DNA from: Sphaerolaimus hirsutus
Lineage: Eukaryota > Nematoda > Chromadorea > Monhysterida > Sphaerolaimidae
NCBI GenBank assembly: GCA_964036195.1
Contig: OZ038457.1
Span: 11,931,147-11,995,146, forward strand
DNA length: 64,000 nucleotides
Reading direction: 5' to 3'
Both the position numbers and the translations under genes were made by a program. Shown here in pieces: positions 47,477 through 58,481 of the stretch. Numbering within the stretch: the stretch's first letter is position 1; each line of letters begins with the position of its first letter. A model generated the notes under the pieces. It was not told the DNA's origin, did not search any database, and saw nothing but the letters and a program-made list of their open reading frames with translations.

Positions 47477-50400
47477 CTGTGGGTGGTGAGTGGTTGTCGG
47501 TAGTGAGTGATGGGACTAGGAATTGTTTTTTTCAACGTTTTTTTTGAACGCAAGCATCGCAACCGCTTTAAAAACAACCACCGCCAAGAATTCTCTCTAC
47601 CAAACACTTCGGGGGGGGGGGGATTTCGAGGGCGACTGATCATTTCCCAATCTCATTCAGTCCTGGGGGTAGTTCGAGAAGGGAATTTGTCAAGGGGGTA
47701 TTTCGAGGAAATCATGTAGTATTTCTGAACTCAGGGTCTCGCGAACGCATCGAAAGCACGCAAAAACTGACAACTCCTTCGGTGTGGCGACCAACTGCGC
47801 AACGACAAAAGAACCAGCCGCGGCTTTGGCATCGCGCTTAACCAGATGCATCTCAGCGACGCCGACCACCCGCTGCGGTTCTGTACTGTTGGCCCAGGGC
47901 GAACGGATGTGCTGCGAGTTTGTTAGGACAAGAGGTGCTTAATTCGGAGTGTTACTCACCAATGAGTACAGAAAACGTAACGAAATTTTTTACCTTTTAC
48001 TCTGCGTAAAGAATGAGTAAACGTAAAAGCTAGTATTTTCAGTCAGGAATAGGGTTGGAAAAAAAACGTTTTTTTTTAACTCGATGTTTTTTTTTAAAAG
48101 CTCCCAGATATGACCTAGTGTCAACATATATAGGTATATCAGACAGTGGCAATACTCTGTGATGTTAAATATGACCATATAATGGCTGTGGAGCCATGGG
48201 ATAGCATTATAAGTGGTGATTTGTGTCAAAAATATCCATTTTTCGTCGACATATCATTCGTATATCGCCTTATAGTCGAATGTTTGTGACTTCAGGTAAA
48301 GTTTGGCACGGAATAGTGATCAAACAAGGTTATAAAAGGAGGTTGTTACTTTGGGAGTGAAGTTACACACTGTGGAGGTACATGGAAGCACATTACCTCA
48401 ATATTATATATTACAGCAACATATGTCGGCTTATTCACCCATGGTAGCACATAGAAATGGATGTTTTGATACTAAAAATGCAACAAAACCAATGAAAACA
48501 ACCACCAATGTCAATTTGTGTGTGAAATTGCGCGCTTGCGCGCAAAAATTTTGCAAAATACCTAGTGCTTAGTACTAAAAATTTCAGCCGATGTTTTTTT
48601 TAAAAAAAAACATTTCGGACGTCATGTTTGTTTGTTTTTAACGTTTTTTTTTTTTTTAAACGTTTAAAAAAAAACATCGGCCAACCCTAGTCAGGAAAAA
48701 CGTAAAATTTTATATTTTTCTACGAGTAGTGGGTATTTCAAAGAGAGGGTTTCTTCAATGGTGGGGGTAATTAGAGGAAGTACCGAATTAAATATTAAAA
48801 ACCAGAGCTTTGCAGACAAATACATACAGTACAAATGCAGTTTCTGTCCCCCATGGCCCCATGTATTTTTATGGAATACGTTTTCTGTACGCAGGTCCCT
48901 TTACGGTACTGGAATACATAGTTAGAGTGTTTTAAATCGGTGTGACTGGCAATGTTGTCTGCCTTCTCCCAGTATCCCATTATTAGGTCACTAGTCTCTT
49001 TCTTTTTCTTGTTATCTCTATTCCACGCAGTATGATGTTATAATAGCCTGTGCTGTGCAATGTTAAGGCTCGAGGTCACAATCTCACCTATTAGGATCGC
49101 ATTTAATGGTAGCCCACGGGTGTATGTTGTTATTTTTACTTGCATTTGACTTGAATAGTCCGCGCCGAGTAAACAATTTGAATTGAATTGAATAGTTGGT
49201 ACCTTACAGGTTCTTTTACATAGTGTAGTATTGACTACAATAGGAAACGTAAACGTATGTAAGCAGAACTCTAGTAAACACCTTCCCGGTCACATCTGGC
49301 ACCTTTTTTTGATTTCACTTGTGACATCCTATCTCCAGTTCTAGGGCGCGTCAGAAGCTGAAACTTGGGGGAGATATTGGCGCAACTACCCTCTACTTTG
49401 CATGAATTGGGGAGGTCGCGGCAACCCCTTACAGGGTGTGTCGCCATAAGTGCAAAAAATTTTATTGGCTTTTCCGGTGTCCCGCACACGTCCGGCACCC
49501 ACTGATTTCTGGGCTGTGGGAGGGGTATAAATCTAAAATTTTGGGGATGTGTTACTAACACCCCTCCCCTTCTATAAACTATTCAAAAATGTGAGATTTA
49601 TGTGAAAAATATTCTTTTATTCTCTAAAAAAACACGACCACCCAATAGATGGATGATAAATAATTCACTTTTTGGAACTTTTTTATTAGACACTTGAAGA
49701 GCTGGTTTACGATACTTTAAAGGGAAGGGTTTGATGATTAAAGTTATGTAAAGAACCATACCTCTAAAATGCTCCCATTGCAAAATTTATTTAGGGGGAA
49801 TTTTATGACACAATAATGACATCATTTCAGGGACAAAAATTTACAAAATTTGCACTTTGAAATTCCCCCCAAGTAATCTTTGTAATGCAGGCGCTTTAGA
49901 GGTGTAGTTCTTTACATAACTTTAATCATCAAACCCTTCACTTTAAAGTATCGTAAACCAGCTTTTCAAGTGTCTAATTAAAAAAAGTTCCAAAAAGTGA
50001 ATTATTTGTCATCCATCTATTGGGTGGTCGTGTTTTTTTAAGAGAAAAACGAATATTTAAGAAATTTTTTACATTAATCTCACATTTTTGAATAGTGTAT
50101 AGTAGGGGAGGGGTGTGTGTAACACATCCCCAAAATTTCAAGCTCAAAAATCAGTGGGTGCCGGACCTGTGAGGGACACCAGAAAAGCCAGAATGTCACA
50201 AGTGTCATCAAAAATAGGGTGCCGGACGTGACCGGGAAGGTGTTTACCTATACGTATTCTTCAAGTGAACGTAAATACGTTTTAACAACTGTGGTGTATA
50301 TTTGAGCAGCTTACATTCCACAGCCACACGTGGCGGGCGCTCAGCACCTTTGCGCGCGCCTGCTGGTCGCCAGGGGAGGGCTGGTACAGACACAGCACCT

Positions 50401-52529
50401 GCGCGACAACATTGTCATTGCCAAAGGTCGATAAGATACAAGAATTGATGTATGTACGAGCTCAAGCTCAGCTCTACTCACATTGTAACCACTGCGCCAA
50501 CAAAAATCCAAAGACACAATTGAAAGAGAATCCTGTCGCGGCACAAGTTTGGAGCCGAACACTTCCTTCAGCATGGCAAGCGTTGCCTGATGAGCCTCTT
50601 CATCATAGGAATAAAAATGATTGAAATCGATTATGAGCACTTCCTTGGGATGGGAATTGACGAACTGTGCAGCCTGTTCCATGGCTGTCTTCAGCTGCAC
50701 ACTGTACAGACCTGCGAGATGAGTGGATTGCGTGTAGCATAGGGCGGCAGTGGGACGTTTTGAAGGGCAGTGGGGCAGGGGTTTTCAAAGTGGTTTTTTA
50801 AACGTTTTTTATGCAAGCATCTACGGAAAAACTAACATTGTTTTAATTGGCTTTGAGGCATTTTAGTGTAAAAGCTTCCATTTGTTCATGCTTAGGTAGG
50901 GTCAAGGACGCAAGCAGGGGGGGGGGCGGGAGGAGCGGCGCCCCCCCCTCCCGTTCCGGGCCGGACATAAAAATCTGCCAGAAATGGCACTTTTCTAAAG
51001 CGATGTTGTAGGCACTTCTGAAAAATTTTTGCGCGCAAGCGCGCAAATACCCACCCAATCATTACTTTGTATTTTTCCGGAATCTACCAGCGTTAATTAA
51101 ATTTACTCACAATAGAGCGGATTTAATGCACGACCAATTTACACAGTGCTTAAAAAACGAACAAATAATCAATATCGATGCGTGAATAAAAAAGAACGAA
51201 TCTAATCTAACAGGATGTGTAATAATGTCACTCAACAGTATGTCAAACACCCTTTGTCACCAAGCAGTTTGCCAATGGCATGTCACCTGGATCCACAGAG
51301 ATCTATGACCCTTTGAATGATTCTCATTACGCATAACACCGTTCAATTTTATCTGGGATCCCTTTAAAAAGTTTTTACTTCCACCCCCGCTCAAAAATCC
51401 TGCGTACGTCCCTGGGTAGGGTTGCAAAAAATTATGTAAAATTGTTTTCAAACGCGTTGATATATTTCTTTTATAACTTTTTTTTATTTTAGAAGATTTC
51501 AGATTAGAACTCAGATTTTTCAAAATCGTATCAAATGGGGATATAGAGCAAAAATGTGTAAATATGTTAAGTGTCACATTATGTATTGTTATGTTTATTG
51601 TGGACCATATTTGGGAGCTTTTAAAAAACTATTGTTTTTAAAAACGGGGTCCTTGAAAATCGTTTATTTCCATCACTAGTATGGCAATGGAGAGACTGGG
51701 GTCGCACCCATTTGACGAACCGTGCACAGCGCACAGCTTTCCGTTATCAGGTCGTTTAGCAGCACGAACATCCACGTAACGCACGCCAGCTTCCAGTTGT
51801 TTGGCAAGATCCATTTGCTGTGTTTGCGACCTGCCAAGTCAATGTAGACTCCAAACGGCTAGTTTCTACAAACGCTGGGAAAATCACGAAACCATAAGAT
51901 AATAAGACTGACCAATTGACAATAGTCTTCCTGGCCAACGCGGATCGGTGCGACATGCTGCGGGCTACCTTGGGCAGATCCGCGCCCAGCGGCCCCGACT
52001 GATCGAGCGCGTAAGTCAACGAATCGTGCGAGCCTGGCGAACACGTCGTGAGTAAAAACTAGGAAGAAAAATGTCACTGTTTGGCAGAATGGTACCAGGA
52101 ATGGCGAGCCGCGAGAGCGGGAGGCAAGTGCGCTGCGCCGGCAGCTGCGACATCCAGTCGCCCGGCCGCCATTTCGGTGGACGCAACCCAGGCGCTGTCT
52201 GATTGGAGGATTGCTTTTTAGAAAAGCGATGTTTCTAAGGTGCACTCTTGTTAACCAGAAAATCGCATTGGCGTCGCAAAGTTACCTCAACGGACGTGAA
52301 GTCATGTATTTGACAATAATCTCAATACCCATGGATTATCCAGTCCAACCACAAAGTACTCAAACGGCGACAAAACGTACAACAAAGTGGGACAACACAA
52401 GTCCCGTGGACTCCCCCCATAATGCCACCCCATTCTTACTATGACAACCTTTTGATCAGCCATGCAACTCTGCTTTGTAGGGATTTCGTCCACCGTAACG
52501 ACAACCTCCGCTGGCCGACGTCGGTTCAT
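47227..52529 (-). CDS. PI-PLC X domain-containing protein, PLCXD-like (gene span, 8 exons)
   Basis: Eight exons give about 379 residues of a single-domain phosphatidylinositol phospholipase C X-domain protein of the PLCXD group, presumed cytosolic enzymes cleaving inositol phospholipids or related substrates. Ordered matches to human PLCXD: GDWMSQLPAQ...SRLAIPGSHDSLTY, ARKTIVNWSQTQQMDLAKQL, EAGVRYVDVRA, LCAVHG, VNSHPKEVLIIDFNHF, RSGYNVLCLYQPSP, GSFVVAQLV, NVVIVDFVHRHEFC. The two catalytic histidines of the family are in GSHDS and AVHG. It lies head to tail 670 bases below DCTN4 and tail to tail with MOB1. The first 30 residues (MNRRRPAEVVVTVDEIPTKQ...) are not conserved and the start is a guess. 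Confidence 0.9.
47760..47911 (-). CDS. PLCXD-like exon 7
   Basis: HIRSPWANSTEPQRVVGVAE then MHLVKRDAKAAAGSFVVAQL and VATPKELSVF. Donor TTTGC/GTGCTT in phase 2 fits the terminal exon. The intron above it (2.4 kb) is filled with nested elements. Confidence 0.82.
48050..48689. mobile_element. TAGGGTTGG-ended hAT-type element, copy B
   Basis: TAGGGTTGGAAAAAAAACG to CGGCCAACCCTA, flanked by the exact 8-bp duplication GTCAGGAA (48042-48049, 48690-48697). Ends are poly-A/T hairpin arrays; the middle is nearly identical, in reverse orientation, to 54821-55520. It sits inside a CGTAAA-type element in PLCXD-like intron 6. Confidence 0.94.
49277..50244. repeat. 968-bp foldback element with AACACCTTCCCGG ends
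   Basis: AACACCTTCCCGGTCAC and its complement at the ends, flanked by TA. The arms (about 49277-49800 and 49850-50244) are near-exact reverse complements for most of their length, around a short centre. Nested in the same CGTAAA-type element as 48050-48689. Confidence 0.88.
50315..50398 (-). CDS. PLCXD-like exon 6
   Basis: VLCLYQPSPGDQQARAKVLS then ARHVWLWN, the equivalent of VIVSYE...LWPGVPYWWGN. Donor GTAAGC, phase 0 both sides. Confidence 0.85.
50482..50711 (-). CDS. PLCXD-like exon 5
   Basis: GLYSVQLKTAMEQAAQFVNS, HPKEVLIIDFNHFYSYDEEA through DFCWRSGYN. Donor GTGAGT, phase 1 in, 0 out. Confidence 0.92.
50903..51414. mobile_element. CAGGGACGTA-ended hAT-type element, copy 3
   Basis: CAAGGACGCAAGCAGGGGG at one end, CTCAAAAATCCTGCGTACGTCCCTG at the other in two parts, flanked by the exact 8-bp duplication GGTAGGGT (50895-50902, 51415-51422). 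Internal sequence differs from copies 1 and 2. Lies in PLCXD-like intron 4. Confidence 0.9.
51721..51830 (-). CDS. PLCXD-like exon 4, second catalytic His
   Basis: WSQTQQMDLAKQLEAGVRYV then DVRAAKRPDNGKLCAVH. Phase 2 in, 1 out. Confidence 0.9.
51913..52033 (-). CDS. PLCXD-like exon 3, first catalytic His
   Basis: GSHDSLTYALDQSGPLGADL through ARKTIVN. GSHDS has the general acid/base histidine. Phase 1 in, 2 out. Confidence 0.9.
52096..52198 (-). CDS. PLCXD-like exon 2
   Basis: TAPGLRPPKWRPGDWMSQLP then AQRTCLPLSRLAIP. Phase 0 in, 1 out. Matches the DWM...LSIPG start of PLCXD. Confidence 0.85.
52440..52529 (-). CDS. PLCXD-like exon 1 (candidate start)
   Basis: ATG at 52529, MNRRRPAEVVVTVDEIPTKQ then SCMADQKVVI, donor GTAAGA in phase 0. 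An alternative donor nine bases earlier (AAG/GTTGTC) also fits. Confidence 0.55.
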
Positions 52530-53200
52530 TTCTTCACTCGTGGATAAAACTCTGATGAAACTCCCCCGTGGCTAGTGGGCAACGCGTAGCGGACTATTGA
52601 CATTTGTTAGACTAATAAAATCTAACTGAAAAAGTGGCAAGCGACACCGGGAAGGTTGAAGTAAAACCCGTAAACGTGCAAGTCAAAGATATCGATTATA
52701 ATATCGCAAAATTTATTACTTGACCCAGTTCAGCGTGAGCTTCCATTGCAATAGGAAATACGAATGACATCACCGGAGAAAATTTATGCGAGTTTAAAAA
52801 TCGTAAAGCTCTTATCAACAATATGCACTGGCACCGAGAAAATATTTGCAAATGGATCGATGGGGATCAAAGGATCGCCCTGGCTAAAATTACAGCTGAA
52901 ACGTGTCTGTAAAATACAATTACGGCACAATTGTCTAATTTAGATACCAAACAAGGACTCTGCACACAATCGACTACTCAATGAAGATCTCCGTCGTTAC
53001 GTTCGCCGTGACAAACTGCACACACAAATGATAATAATAATGATAGATAGATACGTAAAATGTCATTAAAAAAATTCACTATGAGTTTTTTACGCGACAC
53101 ATTTGAACTGTAGTTCCAGCTTTAACCTGCCAACAACTAATTAAAAAATTTCATAATCGCAAAATCAAGCTCAAAGAATTTACGGAATCACAACATCCGA

Positions 53201-53320
53201 TCATTTTGGCAATGTTCCCAGTTTAACCTTGACGCGTTGAGTCAACTGGCGGGGTTTACCAGCCTCCTCGACCACGTCCGCTAGCATATCGTTGTAGGTG
53301 TAAGTTATGTTGATGCGTGC
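53201..53320 (-). CDS. DCTN4: DCTN4 exon 9 and stop
   Basis: ARINITYTYNDMLADVVEEA then GKPRQLTQRVKVKLGTLPK and TGA, equivalent to the WLTQHVELSLGPLLP end of human DCTN4. Confidence 0.9.
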   Translation of the reverse strand, partial: ARINITYTYNDMLADVVEEAGKPRQLTQRVKVKLGTLPK

Positions 53321-56300
53321 CTGCGACATATGAAACACATGAAAACCAATTAAAACAATCAGCTATGCTAATTTGTATACACGATGGACTTGATAATCTG
53401 CACTCGCATTTAAAAGTGACCCCCTCCCCTCCCCGGAAAATTTTCCAGCTAATTATATATCCTTCCGGAGGAGCGATTTCCCTACATCTATCTATTAATC
53501 CCGCAGAAGTCTAGAGTCTAGTCCCCTGATAAGAGCAATGCATTTTTTAAACTTTTTTGAAATCATATAAAATAATGAGCGCTTTAAAAATCATTGGCAC
53601 GCTTCCAGCGTGAACGAAGCGTGCAAGGTGTAAAGTCACCGGACAACATGTGAAATTAAATGTTTTCTTACATGAGTTTTTTTTAACTACCCAGACACTT
53701 CTATCCAAAACGTTTTTTTTAAACTCTGGAAACCCTAGTAAAAAATGCACACACCCAGAGCATTTTTCCCTTGTGTTCTGGATTGGGGGTAACGGCGGCG
53801 CGCACGCACACTTTGTGCCCATCGCGGTAGATTACCACGCTGCGAGGGGTAAGAGTGATTGAGTTTTTAAATGTTAAAAATGACTGATTGAGCGAGCCAT
53901 GCCACAAACCACGCCACCTGGGATCGTCTTGCTGCGTCAAACTAGCAGTGAGCTCCTCGTCGCCCAGCACGCTCAGCTGCAGGTCGCACTTGTGCCCGCC
54001 GCCCACGACCACCGGAACGACTGTGTCCTTGTCCTCGGTGATGTCGTTGTCTTCGCTGCCGCCGACGGCCACCAGCGTGGTTGTCGTCGGCGACCGCATC
54101 AGGTTGCACACGACCAACTCCACGTCGCACGCCTGCGACGCTGTTAACAATCAGCAGAAGGGCTATATTATACTAGCTCGACGGTGCTTTCTAGTGCCAA
54201 TCCCAGACCTTCACAAGTGTGAAGTAAAATGTCAACTCATGTAAAGTGTCAATTGTCATGTCAAATGTCATGTCAAATGTCATGTAAAAATCCGTGTTAA
54301 GTGTCATGTGTAAGCAGTGCACTATTCCGCATGTAAACCTATTCCGCATGTTGACCCGGAACACATTTAATTCTATCCGGCATGTTGAAAATAGGTAATC
54401 AAATAATCTATAATGAAAATCTATAAGAAGTATGAAAATTAGGGAATTTGGTGAAAATTAGGTGAAAATTGCTGAAAAGCGCTCCAGATAGCTAGATAGC
54501 TAGCTAGGCAATTTGCGGGTGGGGGGGGGTGTTCAGGGGAATGTAGCCAAACAAATTTGCGCCAGGGATAGATAGATAGCTGGCCGGTTTGGGGTGGTGT
54601 TACCCACCCCCCTTTCTTACCCCTGCAGGCATAATGTGTCTATAATGGGTCTACATGCGGAATGGGCTTTGGTGCGGAATTGTGTATCCAAATCTTATTT
54701 TTATCGTATCCAAATCTTATTTTTTTTTGTATCCAAATATGATGTCAAAAAGTACGATTTGGATACGACAAATAAGATTTGGGTACACAACACATTAGGG
54801 TCTTTTACATGACACATGACTAGGGTTGGCCAATGTTTGTTTTTTAACGTTTTTTTTTTAAAAAACGTTTTTTTTATTTTAAACATGACGTCCGAAATGT
54901 TTTTTTTTATTTAAAACATCGGCCAAAATTTTTAGTACTAAGCACTAGGTATTTTGCAAAATTTTTGCGCGCAAGCGCGCAATTTCACACACAAATTGAC
55001 ATTGGTGGTTGTTTTCATTGGTTTTGTTGCATTTTTAGTATCAAAACATCCATTTCTATGTGCTACCATGGGTGAATAAGCCGACATATGTTGCTGTAAT
55101 ATATAATATTGAGGTAATGTGCTTCCATGTACCTCCACAGTGTGTAACTTCACTCCCAAAGTAACAACCTCCTTTTATAACCTTGTTTGATCACCATTCC
55201 GTGCCAAACTTTACCTGAAGTCACGAACATTCGACTATAAGGCGATATACGAACGATATGTCGACGAAAAATGGATATTTTTGACACAAATCACCACTTA
55301 TAATGCTATCCCATGGCTCCACAGCCATTATATGGTCATATTTAACATCACAGAGTATTGCCAGTGTCTGATATACCTATATATGTTGACACTAGGTCAT
55401 ATCTGGGAGCTTTTAAAAAAAAACGTTTTTTTTAAAAAAACAACGTTTTTTTAATAAAAAAAACGTTGTTTTTTTTAAAAAAACATCGAGTTAAAAAAAA
55501 ACGTTTTTTTTCCAACCCTACACATGACACTTGACAGGGTTTTTCACATGAAGCATGACATTTTTCAGGGTCTTTTACATGACACATGACATTTTACAAC
55601 GTATTTTACATGACACGTGACATTTTATAGGGTCTTTTACACTTTACAGGGTCCGGGAGTGGCACCTGGGCGCGCGATTCATTGCATCTGAAATTATGAC
55701 AAGCTATGAATATACAATGAATGACGGCGCCAGCAGAAACCACGTCACGCCAGTCATTCTACGCCAGTTGCGGCCCGAAGAAATCACCTGGCCCGTCCTC
55801 AACACTACAGGTCGATTCAATCTCAACTCGGGCACGTGATTTATAGCGAACGCCTGTATCTTGAACTCGATGGACGCGGGCGAATAGACCAGTCTGAGCA
55901 CTCGGTGGCCGCACTGGCGGCAGCGCAGACACGGCCGCAACTGCTGCCGCTGGCGGACGGGCACCAGCGCGCTCAGCGAGCCGCAGTCGAACGACGGTTG
56001 TTGCAGCCGCATCGAGAGAGTTGGTGCTGGGTTGCGGGACACTTGTTACTTGTTATTTTATGCCACGGGAATGGAGTTGGCGAGAAGTTTTCGATTATTT
56101 TGAAAAATCGCGGCGTCGAATCCGATTTTTCTTGGAAATGCAGGTAAAAAAATCCGATGTTCTACGTAAAGTGAAAAAATTGGGTGCAACTTGTAAGCAT
56201 ACAGTTCCAGATGAGGAGTGGTTAGAGTTGTCATTTTCTATGTCATCAGCCAGTCATCATCCGGAGGAGCGATTTGTCATCAACCCGAGCCCCCGGAGGG

Positions 56301-57732
56301 TCCAAATCTAAAATATCCCTGGTAACTCACATTGTTCCGGCCACTCGCCCCGTAAAACGGCTTCATCCAGCTGCGGCACCACGCCCGTGGGCGCCACCTC
56401 GTCCAGGAGGCCAGCCGTGTCGGGTTGATTTCTGAGAAAGTTTCATGATATTATCGATCTAAATTTCAAAATATTAAATGCGAATTGAATCGTGTAACGC
56501 ACAATCCCATAAGTCCTTTCCGAGCATACAACTGCGCCAATCCGTACTTTTCCTGTGTGTGTAGCAGGTACTGAGCTATGTAAATATTTATTTATCTACA
56601 TCGAAAAATGAAGGGAAACTGGAGCCCTTACGGAATAGAACAGGTGCGAGGCTCTCTTTTGTCGAACGCCAAAGTGCCTGTCCGCCAGTCTTTCAGTTTT
56701 CTCCAACTTTTCATTATTGCCCAACGTCTTGAAATGACCGAGCGATTGTTCGAACTGCGTGCGAATTCACCATGAAATTTAAAAAAAACGCATTAAGATC
56801 AACAAAAAACAATTCTCAAACCATCTGTTCCCGCTGATCATTGGGTGGCGGCACCCAGGGCCCATGAACGCTCGACTGCAGCGGCAGACCCTCGTGAGCC
56901 CGACTCGACCAGTTGCACGTGGCGCACTGCACGTAGAACTGCGGCACGGCCGCGTGCGCCGGCGAGTCGCCGCCAGCTGATGTGGGCGTGCCGCCCATGG
57001 ACGCGTCGCGGCGCACGCTCAGTTTGCACTGGCACACCGGACACAGCACGCACGACCTGCGAGAATCGGTACGGTACACAACGGCCATGTCCTTGTAGAC
57101 ATGTAAACCCGTTCGACAAGTGATTTTAAGGTGAAAATGGACAAAATGGAACAGAAATAAACAATTTTGAGTGATAATCCGGGAAAAATCGCTAAGATTT
57201 TGCTCCACGTAAATAGATGAATAACTGAGGAATTAGGGGGGGGGCAGGGGATAGTAGTCTAAAAATTCCTCGGGATGAATATATAGATGAGCTCGCCGAT
57301 TTGAGGGGCAGCCCCCTCCTTTGGGAGACCCCTGCAACGATTTTACATGTCGAGCGGGTTCAGTAGTCCAGGGAGTTCACGTCTACACAACCACAAATCG
57401 GTGCTTATACATTCACCACTGCAGCGAAGATGCTAGTAACCAATAACCGCCTGAAGACCGAGCTAGCGCAACACCACAACGCACAAATACCGCCCACAAA
57501 ACGGGCAAGAAGAAACACCAAAACACCTGCAGCAATTCCTATGCTCCTGCGCGTTGACTGTAGGCATGCCCTCCAGGCACAGCGCACAGAACGCGCTGTC
57601 CAGCTCCCAGTTGACGCAGTCCTCGCAGCGCAGTTCGCCGCAGTAGCGGCAGAAGTGCAGCTCGCACAGCGGCCGGTACGCAGCGCAGCGGCACGAGTAG
57701 CGCACCAGCGACGTTTGTAGAAGTACCGCCAT
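53201..57732 (-). CDS. DCTN4: Dynactin subunit 4 (p62) (gene span, 9 exons)
   Basis: Nine exons give about 457 residues, close to the 460 of human DCTN4, the p62 pointed-end subunit of dynactin that helps dynein bind cargo. Ordered matches: ELHFCRYCGELRCEDCVNWE (zinc-binding RING-like cysteines), LCLEGMPTVNA, CVLCPVCQCKLSVR, QCATCNWSSR, EKYGLAQLYARKGLMGL, LRPCLRCRQCGHRV, SIEFKIQAFAINHVPELRL, QQDDPSVVIYRDGHKVCV, TQRVKVKLGTLPK. All the paired cysteines I expect are present. Its stop is 670 bases above the PLCXD-like start, and it begins 650 bases below the TMEM115-like terminal exon. Confidence 0.95.
53755..53839 (-). CDS. DCTN4: DCTN4 exon 8
   Basis: SVVIYRDGHKVCVRAAVTPN then PEHKGKMLW. The 78-base intron before it is itself open in frame, so retention is possible; its AT-richness and CCCTCGCAG acceptor favour splicing. 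Confidence 0.82.
53918..54132 (-). CDS. DCTN4: DCTN4 exon 7
   Basis: ACDVELVVCNLMRSPTTTTL through ASLTQQDDP, equivalent to VLLTLTNPVENLTHVTL...QDDPD. Phase 0 in, 2 out. Confidence 0.88.
54313..54675. repeat. Dispersed repeat shared with 59150-59515
   Basis: GCAGTGCACTATTCCGCATG ... GGTCTACATGCGGAATGGGC occurs in direct orientation in both places, with CATGTAAAC/CTACATGCGGAATG as inverted ends, so it is probably a mobile unit. Confidence 0.7.
54821..55520. mobile_element. TAGGGTTGG-ended hAT-type element, copy C
   Basis: TAGGGTTGGCCAATGTTTG to TTTTTTCCAACCCTA, flanked by the exact 8-bp duplication CACATGAC (54813-54820, 55521-55528). Interior nearly identical to 48050-48689 in the opposite orientation. 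Confidence 0.94.
55788..56026 (-). CDS. DCTN4: DCTN4 exon 6
   Basis: RLQQPSFDCGSLSALVPVRQ, LRPCLRCRQCGHRVLRLVYS, SIEFKIQAFAINHVPELRLN to LRTGQ. Third Cys cluster (CLRCRQC). Phase 1 in, 0 out. Confidence 0.92.
56331..56431 (-). CDS. DCTN4: DCTN4 exon 5
   Basis: NQPDTAGLLDEVAPTGVVPQ then LDEAVLRGEWPEQ; acidic linker. Donor GTGAGT, phase 2 in, 1 out. Confidence 0.83.
56503..56552 (-). CDS. DCTN4: DCTN4 exon 4
   Basis: EKYGLAQLYARKGLMG, matching DKYGLGTRLQR...LAGLSLKE. Phase 0 in, 2 out. Confidence 0.82.
56632..56754 (-). CDS. DCTN4: DCTN4 exon 3
   Basis: FEQSLGHFKTLGNNEKLEKT then ERLADRHFGVRQKRASHLFY; basic helical segment. Donor GTAAGG, phase 0 both sides. Confidence 0.86.
56822..57056 (-). 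CDS. DCTN4: DCTN4 exon 2
   Basis: SCVLCPVCQCKLSVRRDASM through PPPNDQREQM; second Cys cluster (CATCNWSSR). Phase 2 in, 0 out. Confidence 0.94.
57057..57526. other. DCTN4 intron 1
   Basis: Holds a copy of the AAAATCGCTAAGATTT / TAGATGA...G-run repeat at about 57130-57320. Nothing else recognised. Confidence 0.5.
57527..57732 (-). CDS. DCTN4: DCTN4 exon 1
   Basis: ATG at 57732, MAVLLQTSLVRYSCRCAAYR through QEHRNCC. Start agrees with MASLLQSDRVLYLVQG of human DCTN4. Donor GTGTTT, phase 2. Confidence 0.93.
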
Positions 57733-58388
57733 TTTGGCTAGGTAGTTTGGAGGGAAGATGCTGCAAAGTGGTGGAATTCAGCAACAAATGTATTTGAGGT
57801 AACAATGGCTTTTAAGGTGCCTCGTTTAATGTTGTAAGATAATGTAATCAGATCAAATTTATATTTAAATACGTCAGCAGTATGCCTGTATATATTTACA
57901 TCGATCAAGTTCAACCTAATTCTTTAAATAAATCAGTACAGAGATGGTAATGACATTCATCAGGATCACAGCAGCATGAAAACACCTAAAACAACCAGAC
58001 ACGAAACGCTTCAACAAAAAAGCTTGAATATCGCGCAACACAAAAACATATTGCGAGTGGAAAGAAACGTAAATCTTTTATGCGCACAAACATGACCGAG
58101 AAAACATTTTCTCAAAAACAAAATGGTCCAAAAAACGCGAATTAGCGTTCTAAAAATCTCTGGAGATTTATATTTCTCGAATAAAAAAATAAAAAATCTC
58201 AAATTTATTTATATTTTCTTCAGGGTTTCCCAGAGAGATTTAATTATACTTTTTATGAGAGGAAAATATATAAAAAAATCTCTCAGTTTTTTAGAAAGAT
58301 TTGACTTTTAAGAGATTTTCTGGGACTAATTAATTAATTAATTTAATTACATTTTCTGAAAAACACCATTTTGTAACTCTAATCACAA
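57733..58388. other. Spacer between DCTN4 and the TMEM115-like gene
   Basis: AT-rich, with an AAATCTCTGGAGATTT / AGAGATTTAATTA repeat block at about 58130-58325 like that at 32983-33277. It must contain the DCTN4 promoter and TMEM115-like 3' end; no motif is convincing. Confidence 0.5.
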
Positions 58389-58481
58389 TCACGCGTCTGT
58401 ATCCCGCTGGGTAGTTTCATTTGAATCTGTAGCTACTACTGAAATCGACTGGTTATCCGATGTGCTAGCGGCAGCGGGCGT
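58389..58481 (-). CDS. TMEM115: TMEM115-like terminal exon (candidate)
   Basis: After a TCTCGCAG acceptor, 30 polar residues (TPAAASTSDNQSISVVATDS...) and TGA, phase 0 as required. If right, the last intron is 2.5 kb and consists mainly of nested repeats. Confidence 0.5.
   Translation of the reverse strand, partial: TPAAASTSDNQSISVVATDSNETTQRDTDA

Larger units (their letters stand above)
54193..55666. mobile_element. Composite element in DCTN4 intron 6
   Basis: Left end CTAGTGCCAATCCCAGACC, right end GGGTCCGGGAGTGGCACC, with TGTCATGTAAAA / TTTTACATGACAC units inside both ends. It contains a block repeated at 59150-59515 and the nested hAT-type element at 54821-55520. Limits approximate; target duplication not found. 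Confidence 0.6.

Noticed and set aside
53879-54150. Initial assignment of this exon to the PLCXD-like gene
   Set aside because: QQDDPSVVIYRDGHKVCV and the next exons match the C-terminus of dynactin p62, and phases join them to DCTN4 exon 6.
48351-55159. Identical 73-codon open frame at 48351-48572 (plus) and 54938-55159 (minus)
   Set aside because: Identity is explained by two recent copies of one non-autonomous element; no start context, domain or splice context supports a gene.
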